A stretch of 64,000 bases of DNA from Actinoplanes octamycinicus (GTDB lineage Bacteria; Actinomycetota; Actinomycetes; Mycobacteriales; Micromonosporaceae): contig NZ_JACHNB010000001.1 of NCBI RefSeq assembly GCF_014205225.1, positions 8,599,501-8,663,500 of the forward strand, in the 5' to 3' direction. This document shows positions 10,299-19,634 of this stretch, one piece after another (position 1 is the stretch's first letter; each line of letters opens with the position of its first letter). The translations under genes and the position numbers were made by a program. Under the pieces are notes generated by a model that worked only from the letters and a program-made list of their open reading frames with translations, had not been told where the DNA came from and ran no database searches.

Positions 10299-10985
10299 CT
10301 ACCCGATCGCGCGCTCCCGCACACGCCGGCCCTGGAACACCGCGACGGTGACCGCCGGGACCGCCACCCCGAGCAGCAGCCCGGCCACCACGTCACTGGT
10401 CCAGTGCACCCCGAGCGCCACCCGGCTGTAGGCGGTCATCACCGGGAGCAGCACGCCGGCCGCGCACAGCGCCAGCCGCCCGCCGCGCCCGCGCACGCGC
10501 GGCAGCAGGACCAGCAGGAAGACGGCCGCGCCGAGGGCCGCGTTGAGCGCATGCCCGGAGGGGAAGGAGAAGCCGGTGGCACGGGCCACCGGATCGAGCA
10601 GGTCCGGCCGATGACGGCCGAAGAGCAGTTTGAGTACGCCACCGAGCGCACCCCCGGCGGCCATCGTCGCCGCCACCCACCAGGCGAGCACCACCTCGTT
10701 CCGCCGGGCCAGCCAGATCGCCAGCACCAGCGCGGCCAGCCGCCAGGTGTTCGGGTGGAAGACGAGACTCCACCAGTCCATCGCCTCCACCCAGCCGGGA
10801 TGCCCGACCGCGTAGACGTGCAGCGCGTCGGTCACGTCGTTGTCGAGCTCCCGCAGCTCGCCGGACTTCCCGAGGACCAGTGCCGCGATCACCCCGAACG
10901 GCACCAGCAGCCCGATCGCCGCCCCGGCCGCCTCGGTGGTCCGCACCCCGAGGGAGATCTCCCGCCCCTTCCACATGCGCCGCAT
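10299..10985 (-). CDS. PAP2-family membrane phosphatase with full active site
   Basis: 228 residues, six hydrophobic segments. All three PAP2 motifs are complete: KLLFGRHRP, FSFPSGHAL and YSRVALGVHWTSDV. It should act on polyprenyl or lipid phosphates on the outer membrane face. It is the first gene of a run with the second PAP2 gene and RidA on the minus strand. Two PAP2 genes in tandem, one complete and one lacking the motif-1 Lys, suggest duplication followed by divergence. A hairpin at 10994-11022 separates it from azoR. Confidence 0.9.
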   Translation of the reverse strand: MRRMWKGREISLGVRTTEAAGAAIGLLVPFGVIAALVLGKSGELRELDNDVTDALHVYAVGHPGWVEAMDWWSLVFHPNTWRLAALVLAIWLARRNEVVLAWWVAATMAAGGALGGVLKLLFGRHRPDLLDPVARATGFSFPSGHALNAALGAAVFLLVLLPRVRGRGGRLALCAAGVLLPVMTAYSRVALGVHWTSDVVAGLLLGVAVPAVTVAVFQGRRVRERAIG

Positions 10986-10993
10986 ATACCCAG

Positions 10994-11022
10994 CGTCCCC
11001 GCCGCGAAGCGCGACGGGGACG
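10994..11022. terminator. hairpin downstream of the azoreductase gene
   Basis: CGTCCCCG and its complement form an 8-bp outer stem, with CGCG/CGCG around AAG inside. It lies just after the azoreductase stop (11037, minus strand) and just before the PAP2 start, so it can end azoR transcription before the PAP2 operon. Confidence 0.6.
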
Positions 11023-11036
11023 AACTGGCGGCGGGA

Positions 11037-11669
11037 TCAGCGAGCGGCGAGGGCCCGGCCGGCCTCGGCGGCCGCGGTGTGCGCGGCCTCCTGCATCGCG
11101 GCCGCGGTCTCCTTGAACGGGTCGAGCGCCGGGTTCACCCCGACCAGGGTGAACTCCCGCTCGATCAGGGTCAGGTCGGCGCCCCAGATGTCGGCGACGA
11201 CGCGACGCAGGTAGGCGGTGTTGTGGTCCCAGCCGTCGCGCGGGGTGCCCGGGCCGTAGGCGCCACCGCGGGTGGTGACCAGGATGACCGGCTTGCCGTC
11301 GAGCAGCTTCTCCCCCTGGCTGCCGCCGGCCATGGCCAGGTCGAACCAGATCTTGACGTGCTGCGAGACGCCGTAGTTGTAGAACGGCAGGGCGAGGATC
11401 GCGCCGTCCGAGTCACGCAGCTCGGCGGCCAGCTCGTTGGCCAGCGCGAGGGCCCGGCTCTGCGCGTCCGTGCGGTCGGCCTCGGGGAGCCAGCTGGCCT
11501 GGACCGCGTGCTGCCAGGCGTCCGAGGGCAGCGGCTGGTTGCCGATGTGCCGGCGGACGAACTTGGTGTCCGGCGCGGTCTCGAGCCAGGCAGCCTCGGC
11601 GATGTCGGCGAGCGCGCTGCTCGCGGAGTGCGGGCCCTGGATGCTGGCGTCGATACGAAGAATGCTCAT
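11037..11669 (-). CDS. FMN-dependent NADH azoreductase / quinone reductase
   Basis: 210 residues in the AzoR flavodoxin-like family. FMN-binding features are the N-terminal phosphate loop (SIQGPHSASSAL, 9-20), LPFYNYGVSQHVKIWFD and TRGGAYGPGT. The family uses NADH to reduce quinones and azo compounds by two electrons, protecting against electrophile stress. It is divergent from a MarR-type regulator, a common pairing in which the regulator senses quinones or thiol-reactive compounds. Four TTGA-N4-TCAA sites fill the spacer, the nearest ending 27 bp upstream of this ATG. Confidence 0.92.
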   Translation of the reverse strand: MSILRIDASIQGPHSASSALADIAEAAWLETAPDTKFVRRHIGNQPLPSDAWQHAVQASWLPEADRTDAQSRALALANELAAELRDSDGAILALPFYNYGVSQHVKIWFDLAMAGGSQGEKLLDGKPVILVTTRGGAYGPGTPRDGWDHNTAYLRRVVADIWGADLTLIEREFTLVGVNPALDPFKETAAAMQEAAHTAAAEAGRALAAR

Positions 11670-11695
11670 CGGTGCTGCTCCTGTTGCTTCGCGAC

Positions 11696-11796
11696 TTGAA
11701 CCGTCAACTCAAGGTAGGCCGAGATGAGTTGAACCGTCAAGTCGTGTCGGTTGATGATTCAAGTCGTGAGGATCACCGGCGGGGTTGAGGATTCAA
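11696..11796. promoter_or_regulatory. four helically phased TTGA-N4-TCAA operator-like sites
   Basis: Sites are 11696-11707 and 11729-11740 (both TTGA-ACCG-TCAA), 11751-11762 (TTGA-TGAT-TCAA) and 11785-11796 (TTGA-GGAT-TCAA). Start-to-start distances are 33, 22 and 34 bp, close to 3, 2 and 3 helical turns, so all lie on one face of the DNA. They span the whole azoR-marR spacer. The likely ligand is the adjacent MarR protein acting on both promoters. Confidence 0.8.
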
Positions 11797-11811
11797 GCTA
11801 AGGTTGTCGCC

Positions 11812-12324
11812 ATGACGACCGAGCAGCGAGAGGCTGAGGAGCCGCGCTGGCTCGACAAAGAGGAGACCGCCACCTGGCTGGCCATGATCAAGATGATCAC
11901 CCGGCTGCCGGCCGCCCTCGACGCCGACCTCCAGCACAACTCCGGCCTGTCCTTCTTCGAGTACCAAGTGCTCGCCGGCCTCTCCATGCAGCCGGACCGC
12001 CGCCGCCGGATGAGCGACCTGGCCGAGTTCAGCGCCTGCTCGCTGTCCCGGCTCTCGCACACCGCCCGCCGGCTGGAGTCCAAGGGCTGGCTCTACCGGG
12101 AGCCCGACCCGACCGACGGGCGCTACACCCTGGCCGTGCTCACCGACGCCGGCTGGGACAAGGTGGTGGCCACCGCCCCCGGGCACGTCGCCGGGGTGCG
12201 CCGGCTGCTGATCGACGCGCTCACCCCGACGCAGTACAAGCAGCTGCGCCAGATCAGCGAGCGGGTCAACGACGCGATCGGCAACGAGCCGTGCGCCGGC
12301 CACGCCAAGCCGACGGTCTGCTGA
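11812..12324 (+). CDS. MarR-family transcriptional regulator of the azoreductase
   Basis: 170 residues. The winged helix-turn-helix is about residues 45-110 (FFEYQVLAGLS, RMSDLAEFSACSLSRLSHTARRLESKGW, DPTDGRYTLAVLTDAG), a clear MarR pattern. A Cys sits at the front of the recognition helix (SACSLSRL) and two more near the C-terminus (EPCAG and the final residue), so redox or quinone sensing is possible; that is inference. ATG 11812 fits the usual MarR N-terminus and lies 16 bp after the last operator-like site, implying autorepression. Convergent with the chemoreceptor gene downstream. Confidence 0.9.
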   Translation: MTTEQREAEEPRWLDKEETATWLAMIKMITRLPAALDADLQHNSGLSFFEYQVLAGLSMQPDRRRRMSDLAEFSACSLSRLSHTARRLESKGWLYREPDPTDGRYTLAVLTDAGWDKVVATAPGHVAGVRRLLIDALTPTQYKQLRQISERVNDAIGNEPCAGHAKPTVC

Positions 12325-12384
12325 CCACGGGCGCTCCGGCCGTACCGTAAAGGGACTGAGCGCGAGCCGAAGCGGACCGGACGC

Positions 12385-14127
12385 CTAGAAGAGCTCCGCC
12401 GCGGTCTCCTTGCGGTCGCCCAGGTTCTCGATCTGGCCGATCGCGTTCTGCACCTGGTTCACCAGGCCGCTGATGCTGTGCTGCTGGCCGTCGGCGACCG
12501 CGCGGACCTGCTCGATCGCCGACCGCACGCTGCCGATGGTGTCGGTCATGGTGGCCACCGCCCGGGACACGTCGGTGGCCGACGCGGTCAGCGCGCCGAG
12601 CGTGGCGGTGATCCGCTCGGTGCTCTCCGCGGTGTTGTCGGCGAGTTTGCGCACCTCGTCGGCGACCACCGCGAAGCCGAGCCCGGCCTCGCCGGCCCGG
12701 GCCGCCTCGATCGTCGCGTTCAGCGCCAGCATCCGGGTCTCCCCCGCGATCGACGCGATCATCTTCACCATCTCGCTGGTGGCCGGCAGGCTGACGCTGA
12801 GCGCCTCGGCGGCCCGGTCGGCCTGGGTGGCGTGCTCGGCCATCTGCTCGGTCGCCTCGTGCGCGGTGGCCGCGCCGGCGTTGATGTCGTGCACCGAGGC
12901 GCGCACCGCGTCCACCTCCCGGACCGCGTCGCTGAGCTGGTAGGCCACGCTGCCGATGATCTGGTTCGACTCGGCCTGCACCCGCTGCAGCGCCTCCTCC
13001 CGGTCGTGCTCCTGGGCCGCCAGCTGCTCGGTCCGCTCCCGCTCCTGCCGCTCGTGGGTCTCGGCCAGGTCGCGCTCGTCGCGCTCCAGCGCGCCCAGCA
13101 TGTCGTTGATCGAGTCGCCGAGCCGGTCGAGGTCGGACAGCCCGGCCCGGGGCACCCGCAGGTGCAGGTCACCGGATTTCATGATGCGTTCGACGGCCTT
13201 CTGCAGCGGCCGCACGTGGGCGCCCACCCCGCCCCGGATGAGCCGGCCGGCCGCCACCTTGAGGATCACCATGGCGGCCAGCAGGATCAGGCCGATCAGC
13301 AGCAGGGTCTGCTCGGCCAGCGCCCGGATCGGCCGGTCGACCAGCACCTCGAGGGTGAACGCCACGCCGTCCACGCCGGTGATCGTGCAGTCCACCGCCA
13401 CCTGGTCGCCGACCACCGCGGTGGTCACCGTCATGGTGCCGAACGAGCCGGTCAGGTCGGCGTGCCGTTTGCCGTCCCGGGCCGCCGCCCGGATCGTCAG
13501 GTTGTCGTGGGTCTGCCCGGTGATCTCGGCGATCGCGGCCGCGTCGAGGGCCCGGAAGACCAGCAGGCCGCCGGACGGGCGGCCGGGACTGCCGGCGTCC
13601 GGGTAGGCGGGGAAGCCGCAGAACTCGGTGGGGGTGCCGGCCACGCTGAGCACCCCGCAGGTGCCGGCGCCGGCCACGCCGTCCGGGGCGAACAGGCCGC
13701 GCAGCGTCGCCGGGTCACGCAGGGCGTCGGGCAGCGGCGCGTACGCCGACCCGTCGATCGCCCCGCCCACCCGCACGTTGCCGGCCAGGTCGGTGCCGAT
13801 CGCCGCGGTCATGCCGTACCGCGGGCCGAGCACCGAGGCCGGCAGGTCGGTCGCGAAGCTCCGCTGGTCGCCGAGCCGGATGTCGTCGTACGACGAGCTC
13901 CAGATCGAGTTGGTCAGCCCGAAGTCGCTGAGCCGTTGCAGCTGCGCGTCGACCGCGACCCGGAGCTCCTCAGCCTCGCTGCTGTTCTCCCGCTGCTCCA
14001 GGTTGTCGAAGGCGCGGATGGTGATCAGCCAGAGCGGCACGAACGTGACGAGCAGGATCACCGCGATCAGGCTCAGCAGGGGCAGTCGCCCGGGCACGCG
14101 CAACCATCCGAGGAACGCCTGGATCAC
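12385..14127 (-). CDS. methyl-accepting chemotaxis protein with CHASE4-type sensor
   Basis: 580 residues. The first transmembrane helix is about 15-37; an extracellular sensor (about 38-270, with [10 protein letters not shown] as in CHASE4 domains) follows. The second helix is around [18 protein letters not shown], then come a HAMP domain and a cytoplasmic signalling helical bundle. The hairpin tip motif is recognisable in [22 protein letters not shown]. Such receptors pass stimuli to CheA/CheW; Actinoplanes-type organisms have motile zoospores, which fits. No che gene is in the window. No C-terminal CheR tether is seen. Confidence 0.93.
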   Translation of the reverse strand: MIQAFLGWLRVPGRLPLLSLIAVILLVTFVPLWLITIRAFDNLEQRENSSEAEELRVAVDAQLQRLSDFGLTNSIWSSSYDDIRLGDQRSFATDLPASVLGPRYGMTAAIGTDLAGNVRVGGAIDGSAYAPLPDALRDPATLRGLFAPDGVAGAGTCGVLSVAGTPTEFCGFPAYPDAGSPGRPSGGLLVFRALDAAAIAEITGQTHDNLTIRAAARDGKRHADLTGSFGTMTVTTAVVGDQVAVDCTITGVDGVAFTLEVLVDRPIRALAEQTLLLIGLILLAAMVILKVAAGRLIRGGVGAHVRPLQKAVERIMKSGDLHLRVPRAGLSDLDRLGDSINDMLGALERDERDLAETHERQERERTEQLAAQEHDREEALQRVQAESNQIIGSVAYQLSDAVREVDAVRASVHDINAGAATAHEATEQMAEHATQADRAAEALSVSLPATSEMVKMIASIAGETRMLALNATIEAARAGEAGLGFAVVADEVRKLADNTAESTERITATLGALTASATDVSRAVATMTDTIGSVRSAIEQVRAVADGQQHSISGLVNQVQNAIGQIENLGDRKETAAELF

Positions 14128-14189
14128 CAGACCACGGTAGGCACTCCGGGCCCCTCCTGTTCGCGGTTACCGTGCAGTAGGGTGCGGGC

Positions 14190-15815
14190 GTGACGCACGA
14201 GGTGTTCAACCAGCCGCCGCCCCTGACCGGCTACGACGTCGCCGCCGACGCCGCGCTCACCGAGGCGGTGCGGCGTGAGGGCGCCGGCTGGGCCGACGCC
14301 GACCTGCACAAGCTCGGCCTGCGCGCGGGCAGCGAGGAGACCCAGCGCTGGGCCGACGAGGCGAACCGGTACGAGCCCCGCCTGCTCCCGGTCGACCGCT
14401 ACGGTCACCGCCTCGACGAGGTCGACTTCCACCCCTCGTGGCATCGGCTGATGGACGTCGCGGTCGGCGAGGGGCTGGCCGGGGCCGCCTGGACTGATCC
14501 GCGGCCGGGGGCGCATGTGGCTCGGGCGGCGGGGTTCTTCGTCTGGGCGCAGCCGGAGGCGGGGCACGGGTGTCCGATTTCGATGACCTACGCGGTGGTG
14601 CCGGCACTCCGCAACAATCCCGCTCTCTCGGCGTCGTTCGAGCCTCTGCTGGCCAGCCGCTCCTATGACCCCGGCCTGCGCCCGCCGACGGAGAAGCGCG
14701 GGCTGCTCGCCGGCATGGGGATGACCGAGAAGCAGGGTGGTTCCGATGTCCGCGCCAACACGACGAAGGCCGTGTTCTCGCCGGAAACAGGGACCTATCG
14801 CCTGACCGGCCACAAGTGGTTCACCAGCGCTCCGATGTGCGACCTGTTCCTGGTCCTCGCCCAGGCCCCGGGCGGCCTGTCCTGCTTCCTCGTCCCCAGG
14901 GTCCTGCCGGACGGCACCCGCAACACGTTCCGGATCCAGCGGCTCAAGGACAAGCTCGGCAACCGCAGCAACGCCTCCAGCGAGCCGGAGTTCGACAACA
15001 CCGTCGCCTGGCTGGTCGGCGCCGAGGGTCAGGGCGTCCGGACCATCATCGAGATGGTGTCGATGACCCGGCTGGACTGCGTGACCGGCTCGGCCTCCGG
15101 GATGCGCGCCGCCCTGGTCCAGGCGATCCACCACGTGAAGCACCGCTCCGCGTTCGGCGGCCCGCTGATCGGCAAGCCGGCCATGCGCAACGTGCTCGCC
15201 GACCTGGCGATCGAGTCCGAGGCGGCGACCGCCCTGGCGATGCGGCTGGCCGGCTCGGTCGACCGGGCGGTCCGCGGCGACCAGGCCGAGCAGGCGTTCC
15301 GCCGGCTGGCCATCCCGGTCGGCAAGTTCTGGGTGTGCAAGCGGCAGCCGGCCGTGGTGGGCGAGGCCCTGGAGTGCCTGGGCGGCAACGGTTACGTGGA
15401 GGACTCCGGGCTGCCCCGGCTCTACCGGGACGCGCCGCTCAACTCGATCTGGGAGGGCTCCGGCAACGTGCAGGCCCTCGACGTGCTGCGGGCGCTGCAC
15501 CGGTCGCCGGACAGCCTGGAGGTATTCCTCGCCGAGGCCGCCGCCGCGAGCGGCGCCGACCGGCGCCTCGACGAGGCGGTGCGGGAGCTGCGCGGTCAGC
15601 TCGCGGATCAGAGCGAGCTCGAGGTACGCGCGCGCCGCGTCGTCGAGCGGATGGCGCTCGTGCTGCAGGGCTCGCTGCTGGTCCGGCACGCGCCGGCCGC
15701 CGTCGCCGACGCGTTCTGCGCCAGCCGGCTGGGCGGGGACTGGGGGCACACGTTCGGCACCCTGCCGGCCGGGGTGGACACCGCGGCGATCATCGAGCGG
15801 GCTGCGCCCTTCTAG
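14190..15815 (+). CDS. AidB-type acyl-CoA dehydrogenase family protein
   Basis: 541 residues, the length of AidB rather than of ordinary (about 390-residue) acyl-CoA dehydrogenases. The AidB-like signatures are GHGCPISMTYAVVP, GMGMTEKQGGSDVRANTT and KWFTSAPMCDLFLVLAQ. The C-terminal half carries the flavin-binding ECLGGNGYVEDS and the R-x-A-P-L-N-S-I-W-E-G-S-G segment. AidB binds FAD and DNA and is induced by alkylation stress in E. coli; in vivo chemistry is unclear, with isovaleryl-CoA dehydrogenation weak. GTG 14190 is the start. The 3' end overlaps the convergent MFS gene by 26 bp. Confidence 0.9.
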   Translation: MTHEVFNQPPPLTGYDVAADAALTEAVRREGAGWADADLHKLGLRAGSEETQRWADEANRYEPRLLPVDRYGHRLDEVDFHPSWHRLMDVAVGEGLAGAAWTDPRPGAHVARAAGFFVWAQPEAGHGCPISMTYAVVPALRNNPALSASFEPLLASRSYDPGLRPPTEKRGLLAGMGMTEKQGGSDVRANTTKAVFSPETGTYRLTGHKWFTSAPMCDLFLVLAQAPGGLSCFLVPRVLPDGTRNTFRIQRLKDKLGNRSNASSEPEFDNTVAWLVGAEGQGVRTIIEMVSMTRLDCVTGSASGMRAALVQAIHHVKHRSAFGGPLIGKPAMRNVLADLAIESEAATALAMRLAGSVDRAVRGDQAEQAFRRLAIPVGKFWVCKRQPAVVGEALECLGGNGYVEDSGLPRLYRDAPLNSIWEGSGNVQALDVLRALHRSPDSLEVFLAEAAAASGADRRLDEAVRELRGQLADQSELEVRARRVVERMALVLQGSLLVRHAPAAVADAFCASRLGGDWGHTFGTLPAGVDTAAIIERAAPF

Positions 15816-16956
15816 GCAGCAGCAACGGGGTGGCCAGGAGGAGCACGCCGGCCGCCCCGATCGCGAGGCGGGGGCCGATCACGGCGGCCAGCAGGCCCCA
15901 CAGCACGGTCAGCGCGGCGACGGTGGCGTTGCCGGCCGCCGACCAGGCGGACAGGGTCCGGGCCACCCGGTCCGCCGGGGTCCGGGTGAGCCGGTGGGTG
16001 ACGAACACCGGATTGAACACGCCCATGCAGGTGACCAGGCCGAACTGGACGGCGATGACCAGCGCCAGGCCGGCCGGGCCGGGACCGACGAAGGCCAGCC
16101 CGACCGACCAGCAGGCGCGCAGCGCCCCGGCGACGCGCAGCACCCTCTCCTCGCCGAACCGGGTCACCAGCGGGCGGGCCAGCCGGGAGCCGAGCAGGCC
16201 GCCGAGGCACGGCAGGCCGAAGGCCAGGCCGTACTGCCAGGGGGCGAAGCCGAGCGGGCCGAGCATCAGCACGGCGAGCAGCGGCGCGGTGGCCAGGATC
16301 AGGCCGTTGACCAGGATGGTGTTGACGAAGAACGGGCGGGAGAGCAGATAGCCCCATCCGACGTGCGGCCGGGCGCCGCCGACGGTGGCGGGCGCCGGCT
16401 CACCGCCGCCGATCGCGCGCAGGCCCGCCGCCGACACCAGATAGCTGACCGCGTCGGCCAGCACCGTGGTGACCGGGCCGAACAGGCCGATCGCCGCGTT
16501 GCCGAGCGGCGGCCCGAGAACCGTGGCGGTCCAGGCGGTGGCCTCGAAGCGCCCGTTGACGGCGAGCAGGCCGGCCGGCGGGACCAGGACCTTCAGGTAG
16601 GCGCCGCTGGCCGCCCGGAACGCGATGCCGGCTGCGGACATCACGACCGAGACAACCAGCAGTTGTGTGAGCGTGAGGCCGCCGAGGGCGTAGGCGGCGG
16701 GCACGCTGGCCAGCGCGGCGAAGCGAAGCAGGTCCGACCCGACCATCACCGGCCGCTTGCGGCGCGCCTCGACCCACGGACCGAGCGGCGCGGCGACCAC
16801 CGCCCCGACGGCCAGCCCGGCCGCCGACAGCAGTGACACCTCGGCCGGCCCGGCGTCCAGCGCCAGGATCGCGATCAACGGGAACGCGTCGAACCCGAGC
16901 CAGGTGCCGAAGGTGCTCACCGCGAACGACATCCACAACAACCGCTGTGCTCTCAC
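15790..16956 (-). CDS. MFS transporter (drug-efflux type)
   Basis: 388 residues with about eleven or twelve hydrophobic helices and the MFS loop 2-3 pattern after GPWVEARRKRPVMV. It resembles the enterobactin-exporter/MFS-3 type permeases of actinobacteria. The substrate is unknown. It is divergent from a LysR-type gene, with a 15-bp perfect palindrome in the 91-bp spacer, so the LysR protein probably controls it. Its last 26 bp overlap the end of the convergent acyl-CoA dehydrogenase gene. Confidence 0.88.
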   Translation of the reverse strand: MRAQRLLWMSFAVSTFGTWLGFDAFPLIAILALDAGPAEVSLLSAAGLAVGAVVAAPLGPWVEARRKRPVMVGSDLLRFAALASVPAAYALGGLTLTQLLVVSVVMSAAGIAFRAASGAYLKVLVPPAGLLAVNGRFEATAWTATVLGPPLGNAAIGLFGPVTTVLADAVSYLVSAAGLRAIGGGEPAPATVGGARPHVGWGYLLSRPFFVNTILVNGLILATAPLLAVLMLGPLGFAPWQYGLAFGLPCLGGLLGSRLARPLVTRFGEERVLRVAGALRACWSVGLAFVGPGPAGLALVIAVQFGLVTCMGVFNPVFVTHRLTRTPADRVARTLSAWSAAGNATVAALTVLWGLLAAVIGPRLAIGAAGVLLLATPLLLPRRAQPAR

Positions 16957-17015
16957 GGCCGGAATCCAAGCAACCTCCCCGGCCGCCGATCAAACAACCG
17001 ACACGCCGACCACGC

Positions 17016-17030
17016 ACAACCGTCGGTTGT
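17016..17030. promoter_or_regulatory. palindromic operator between the MFS and LysR genes
   Basis: ACAACCG-T-CGGTTGT is a perfect palindrome with the T-N11-A shape expected of LysR sites. A half-site (ACAACCGACA) lies about 22 bp upstream, near the MFS promoter side. The position, 18 bp before the LysR start, fits autoregulation. Confidence 0.65.
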
Positions 17031-17047
17031 ACGAATACGATGCGGCC

Positions 17048-17992
17048 ATGGATCTCCAGGCCGTCCGCACGTTCGTCGCCGCCGCCGGGGCCGGCCAGTT
17101 CCAGGAGGCCGCGGCCGATCTGTCGATCACCCAGCAGGCGGTCTCCAAGCGGATCGCCGGCCTGGAGCGCCACCTCGGGGTGCGGCTGTTCACCCGGACT
17201 CCGCGCGGCGCCGAGCTGACCATCGACGGGCAGGCGTTCCTGCCGCACGCGCGGGAGCTGCTCCGGGTCGCCGAGCGGGCCGCCGAGTCGGTGCGCCCCG
17301 GCCGGCGGCCGCTGCGGGTCGACGTGCTGGCCTCCCGGCTGGCCTCGTCCGGCCTGCTGCGTGACTTCCACCGGGCCCATCCCGACATCGAGCTCGACGT
17401 GATGAAGCTGTTCGACGCCGGGACGGCCGTCGCGGCGCTGCGCTCCGGCGCGATCGACGCGACGTTCCGGGCGGTCGCCACCGAGCTGCCGGACGGGATC
17501 GACGCGGTCCGGGTGCTGGACGAGCCGCTCCAGCTCCTGGCCGGGCCCGGGCACCGGCTGGCCGCGGCCGGCTCGGTGCCGGTGGCCCGGCTCGCCGGGC
17601 ACCGGATCTGGATGCCCGGCCTGGCACCCGGCACCGAGTGGACCGCCTACTACGCCGAGCTGGCCGCCGAGTTCGGCCTGACCATCGAGGCGACCGGCCC
17701 CAACCTCGGCGCCGACGCGCTGCTCGACACCGTCGCCGACACCCCGGCGCTGGCCACCTTCATCGGCGCGCGGACCCGGCTGATCTGGCCGGAGAGCCAC
17801 GGCCTGCGCCGGATCCCGGTGGTCGATCCGACGCCGGTCTACCCGCACTCGCTGCTCTGGCGCCGGGACGATCCGCACCCGGCGCTGGCCGCCCTGCGCG
17901 CCCACCTGGCCGCCGTCCCGGCCGCTCGGACCACGGCCGGCACGTGGACGCCGCGCTGGGCACGCGACGGTGAGTCGTCAGTCAGCGGCTGA
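17048..17992 (+). CDS. LysR-family transcriptional regulator
   Basis: 314 residues. The N-terminal helix-turn-helix (MDLQAVRTFVAAAGAGQFQEAAADLSITQQAVSKRI as two pieces of one motif, residues 1-36) and the following HLGVRLFTRTPRGAELT are standard LysR. The C-terminal half is a periplasmic-binding-like effector domain. ATG 17048 gives the canonical LysR start. Divergent from the MFS exporter, so it is probably its activator or repressor with an unknown small-molecule inducer. It ends 8 bp before the convergent AAA ATPase stop. Confidence 0.92.
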   Translation: MDLQAVRTFVAAAGAGQFQEAAADLSITQQAVSKRIAGLERHLGVRLFTRTPRGAELTIDGQAFLPHARELLRVAERAAESVRPGRRPLRVDVLASRLASSGLLRDFHRAHPDIELDVMKLFDAGTAVAALRSGAIDATFRAVATELPDGIDAVRVLDEPLQLLAGPGHRLAAAGSVPVARLAGHRIWMPGLAPGTEWTAYYAELAAEFGLTIEATGPNLGADALLDTVADTPALATFIGARTRLIWPESHGLRRIPVVDPTPVYPHSLLWRRDDPHPALAALRAHLAAVPAARTTAGTWTPRWARDGESSVSG

Positions 17993-18000
17993 CCCGGTCG

Positions 18001-19449
18001 TCAGACGTTGCCGCGCAGGGCGCGGACCTCGGCGAGCAGCTCCTGCTGGGAGATCGGCTCGACCAGGCCGCCGGTCCGGGCGTCCTGCATCGCCTTGGTC
18101 ATCTGCACCCGGCGCAGCACCTCCTTGATGTCCGCGCCGGTCATCCCGGTGCTCGCCACCCCGAGCGCGGCCACGTCCAGATCGTCGGCGAACATCCGGA
18201 AGCCGGGCGTCTCGTGCGCCGCCGCCAGGCCGTGGATCATCTTCCGGAAGATCTCCGCGCGGCTCACCTCGTCCGGTTTCGGCACGCTCACCTTGACGTC
18301 GAAACGTCCGGAACGGATCAGCGACTCGTCGACCCGGTGCGGGAAGTTCGTGGTGGCCACCACGATCACGTTCGGGTTCTCCTCGATCAGGTCGTTCATC
18401 TCCTGCTTGAAGATCCCGGCGACCGCGTTGAGCGCCTGGCTGGCCGCGTCGCCGCCGGCCCCGGCGTAGCTGACGATCGAGTCGAACTCGTCGAACAGCA
18501 TCAGCGTCGGCACCCGGTACCGCCGGGCGTCCCGGAAGATCTGCTTGATGTTGCGCTCCGAGCCGCCCAGCCACTTGTCCAGGATCTCCGGGGTGCGGAT
18601 CTCCCGGAAGTCGGCGCCGATCTCGTTCGCCAGGGCCCGGGACAGCATCGTCTTGCCGGTGCCGGGCGGTCCGTACATCAGGATGCCCTGCGGACGGCGC
18701 GCGCCCCAGCGGGCCATCGCCTCCGGATGCCGGAAGGACACCGCGATCTGCCGCAGCTCGGCGACGATCTCGGCCAGCCCGCCGACCATGTCCAGGGTGA
18801 CCTCCTGGGTGGTGACCGGCGCCGGCGGCGGGGCGGCCTCCCGGCTGAACACGTAGCGCCGGCCGCGCAGCGACTCCGGCCCGGCCAGCTCGGCCACCGC
18901 CTGCAGGGTCAGCGTCACGAAGGCGCGCAGATGGTTCGCGGTCACCTCGTCGCGCGGCACCTCGGACCGCAGCCGCACGACGTCCCCGTCGCCCTCCCGG
19001 CTCACGTCGGCCTGCAGGCCGACACCCGCGTCCGCGAGGACTCCCGGGCCGCGGTCCGCCGCCGGGCCCGTGGTCTTGTCAAAACCCAGTTTCCGGTACG
19101 CCGCGGCCGCCGCCGTGCCCACTCCGTCGACGAACCGGGTGGCCACCGGGTCCCCCTCGGCGATCCGCTTGGACAGCAGCACGCCGAGCGGATCGCGCCC
19201 GAGCACCAGCTTGCGCATCCGATCGGGGGTCATCTCCTCGGCGCCGGCGTGGATCCGGGCGATGAACACATGCGCCGGTCCGGTGCCGGTCTCCACGCTC
19301 GAGACGGTCACTTCGACGCGCCGTACCGGGAGTGGCCATTGCGCCGAATGCACCAGGTCGACCGGGTTCACCCGGGCCGCGGCCAGGACGGTGGAGGCGT
19401 CGACCAGCTCGACGGTGGATCCGGCGTACTCGAAAATCTCGCCGCGCAT
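18001..19449 (-). CDS. AAA ATPase with a novel N-terminal domain
   Basis: 482 residues. The C-terminal AAA module (about 212-460) has Walker A GPPGTGKT (260-267), pore-loop-like DKWLGGSE (291-298), Walker B LMLFDE (316-321), sensor-1 VVATTNFP and arginine-finger region IRSGRFD, closest to the Cdc48/FtsH/proteasomal-ATPase type. The first 210 residues have no recognised domain and probably bind substrate. There is no membrane helix and no protease domain. It stands alone between divergent or convergent partners, so its client is unknown. It may be a protein-remodelling ATPase. Confidence 0.85.
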   Translation of the reverse strand: MRGEIFEYAGSTVELVDASTVLAAARVNPVDLVHSAQWPLPVRRVEVTVSSVETGTGPAHVFIARIHAGAEEMTPDRMRKLVLGRDPLGVLLSKRIAEGDPVATRFVDGVGTAAAAAYRKLGFDKTTGPAADRGPGVLADAGVGLQADVSREGDGDVVRLRSEVPRDEVTANHLRAFVTLTLQAVAELAGPESLRGRRYVFSREAAPPPAPVTTQEVTLDMVGGLAEIVAELRQIAVSFRHPEAMARWGARRPQGILMYGPPGTGKTMLSRALANEIGADFREIRTPEILDKWLGGSERNIKQIFRDARRYRVPTLMLFDEFDSIVSYAGAGGDAASQALNAVAGIFKQEMNDLIEENPNVIVVATTNFPHRVDESLIRSGRFDVKVSVPKPDEVSRAEIFRKMIHGLAAAHETPGFRMFADDLDVAALGVASTGMTGADIKEVLRRVQMTKAMQDARTGGLVEPISQQELLAEVRALRGNV

Positions 19450-19634
19450 AACGTTTTCCTCCGCTTTCGGATTTTCCCCTTACCGGCTTTTCCCAGAGTG
19501 ACACGGCGAGGCTTCCAACCCGGCATTCAAGTCAGTTAATCTGCGAAAGCTGATCACCCTCGATGCCGTGGGCGCAGCCGGCGACCCCGGCGGCAGCTCA
19601 CGGCCGTCGCGATCGTCGAATGTGGAGGAACTAC

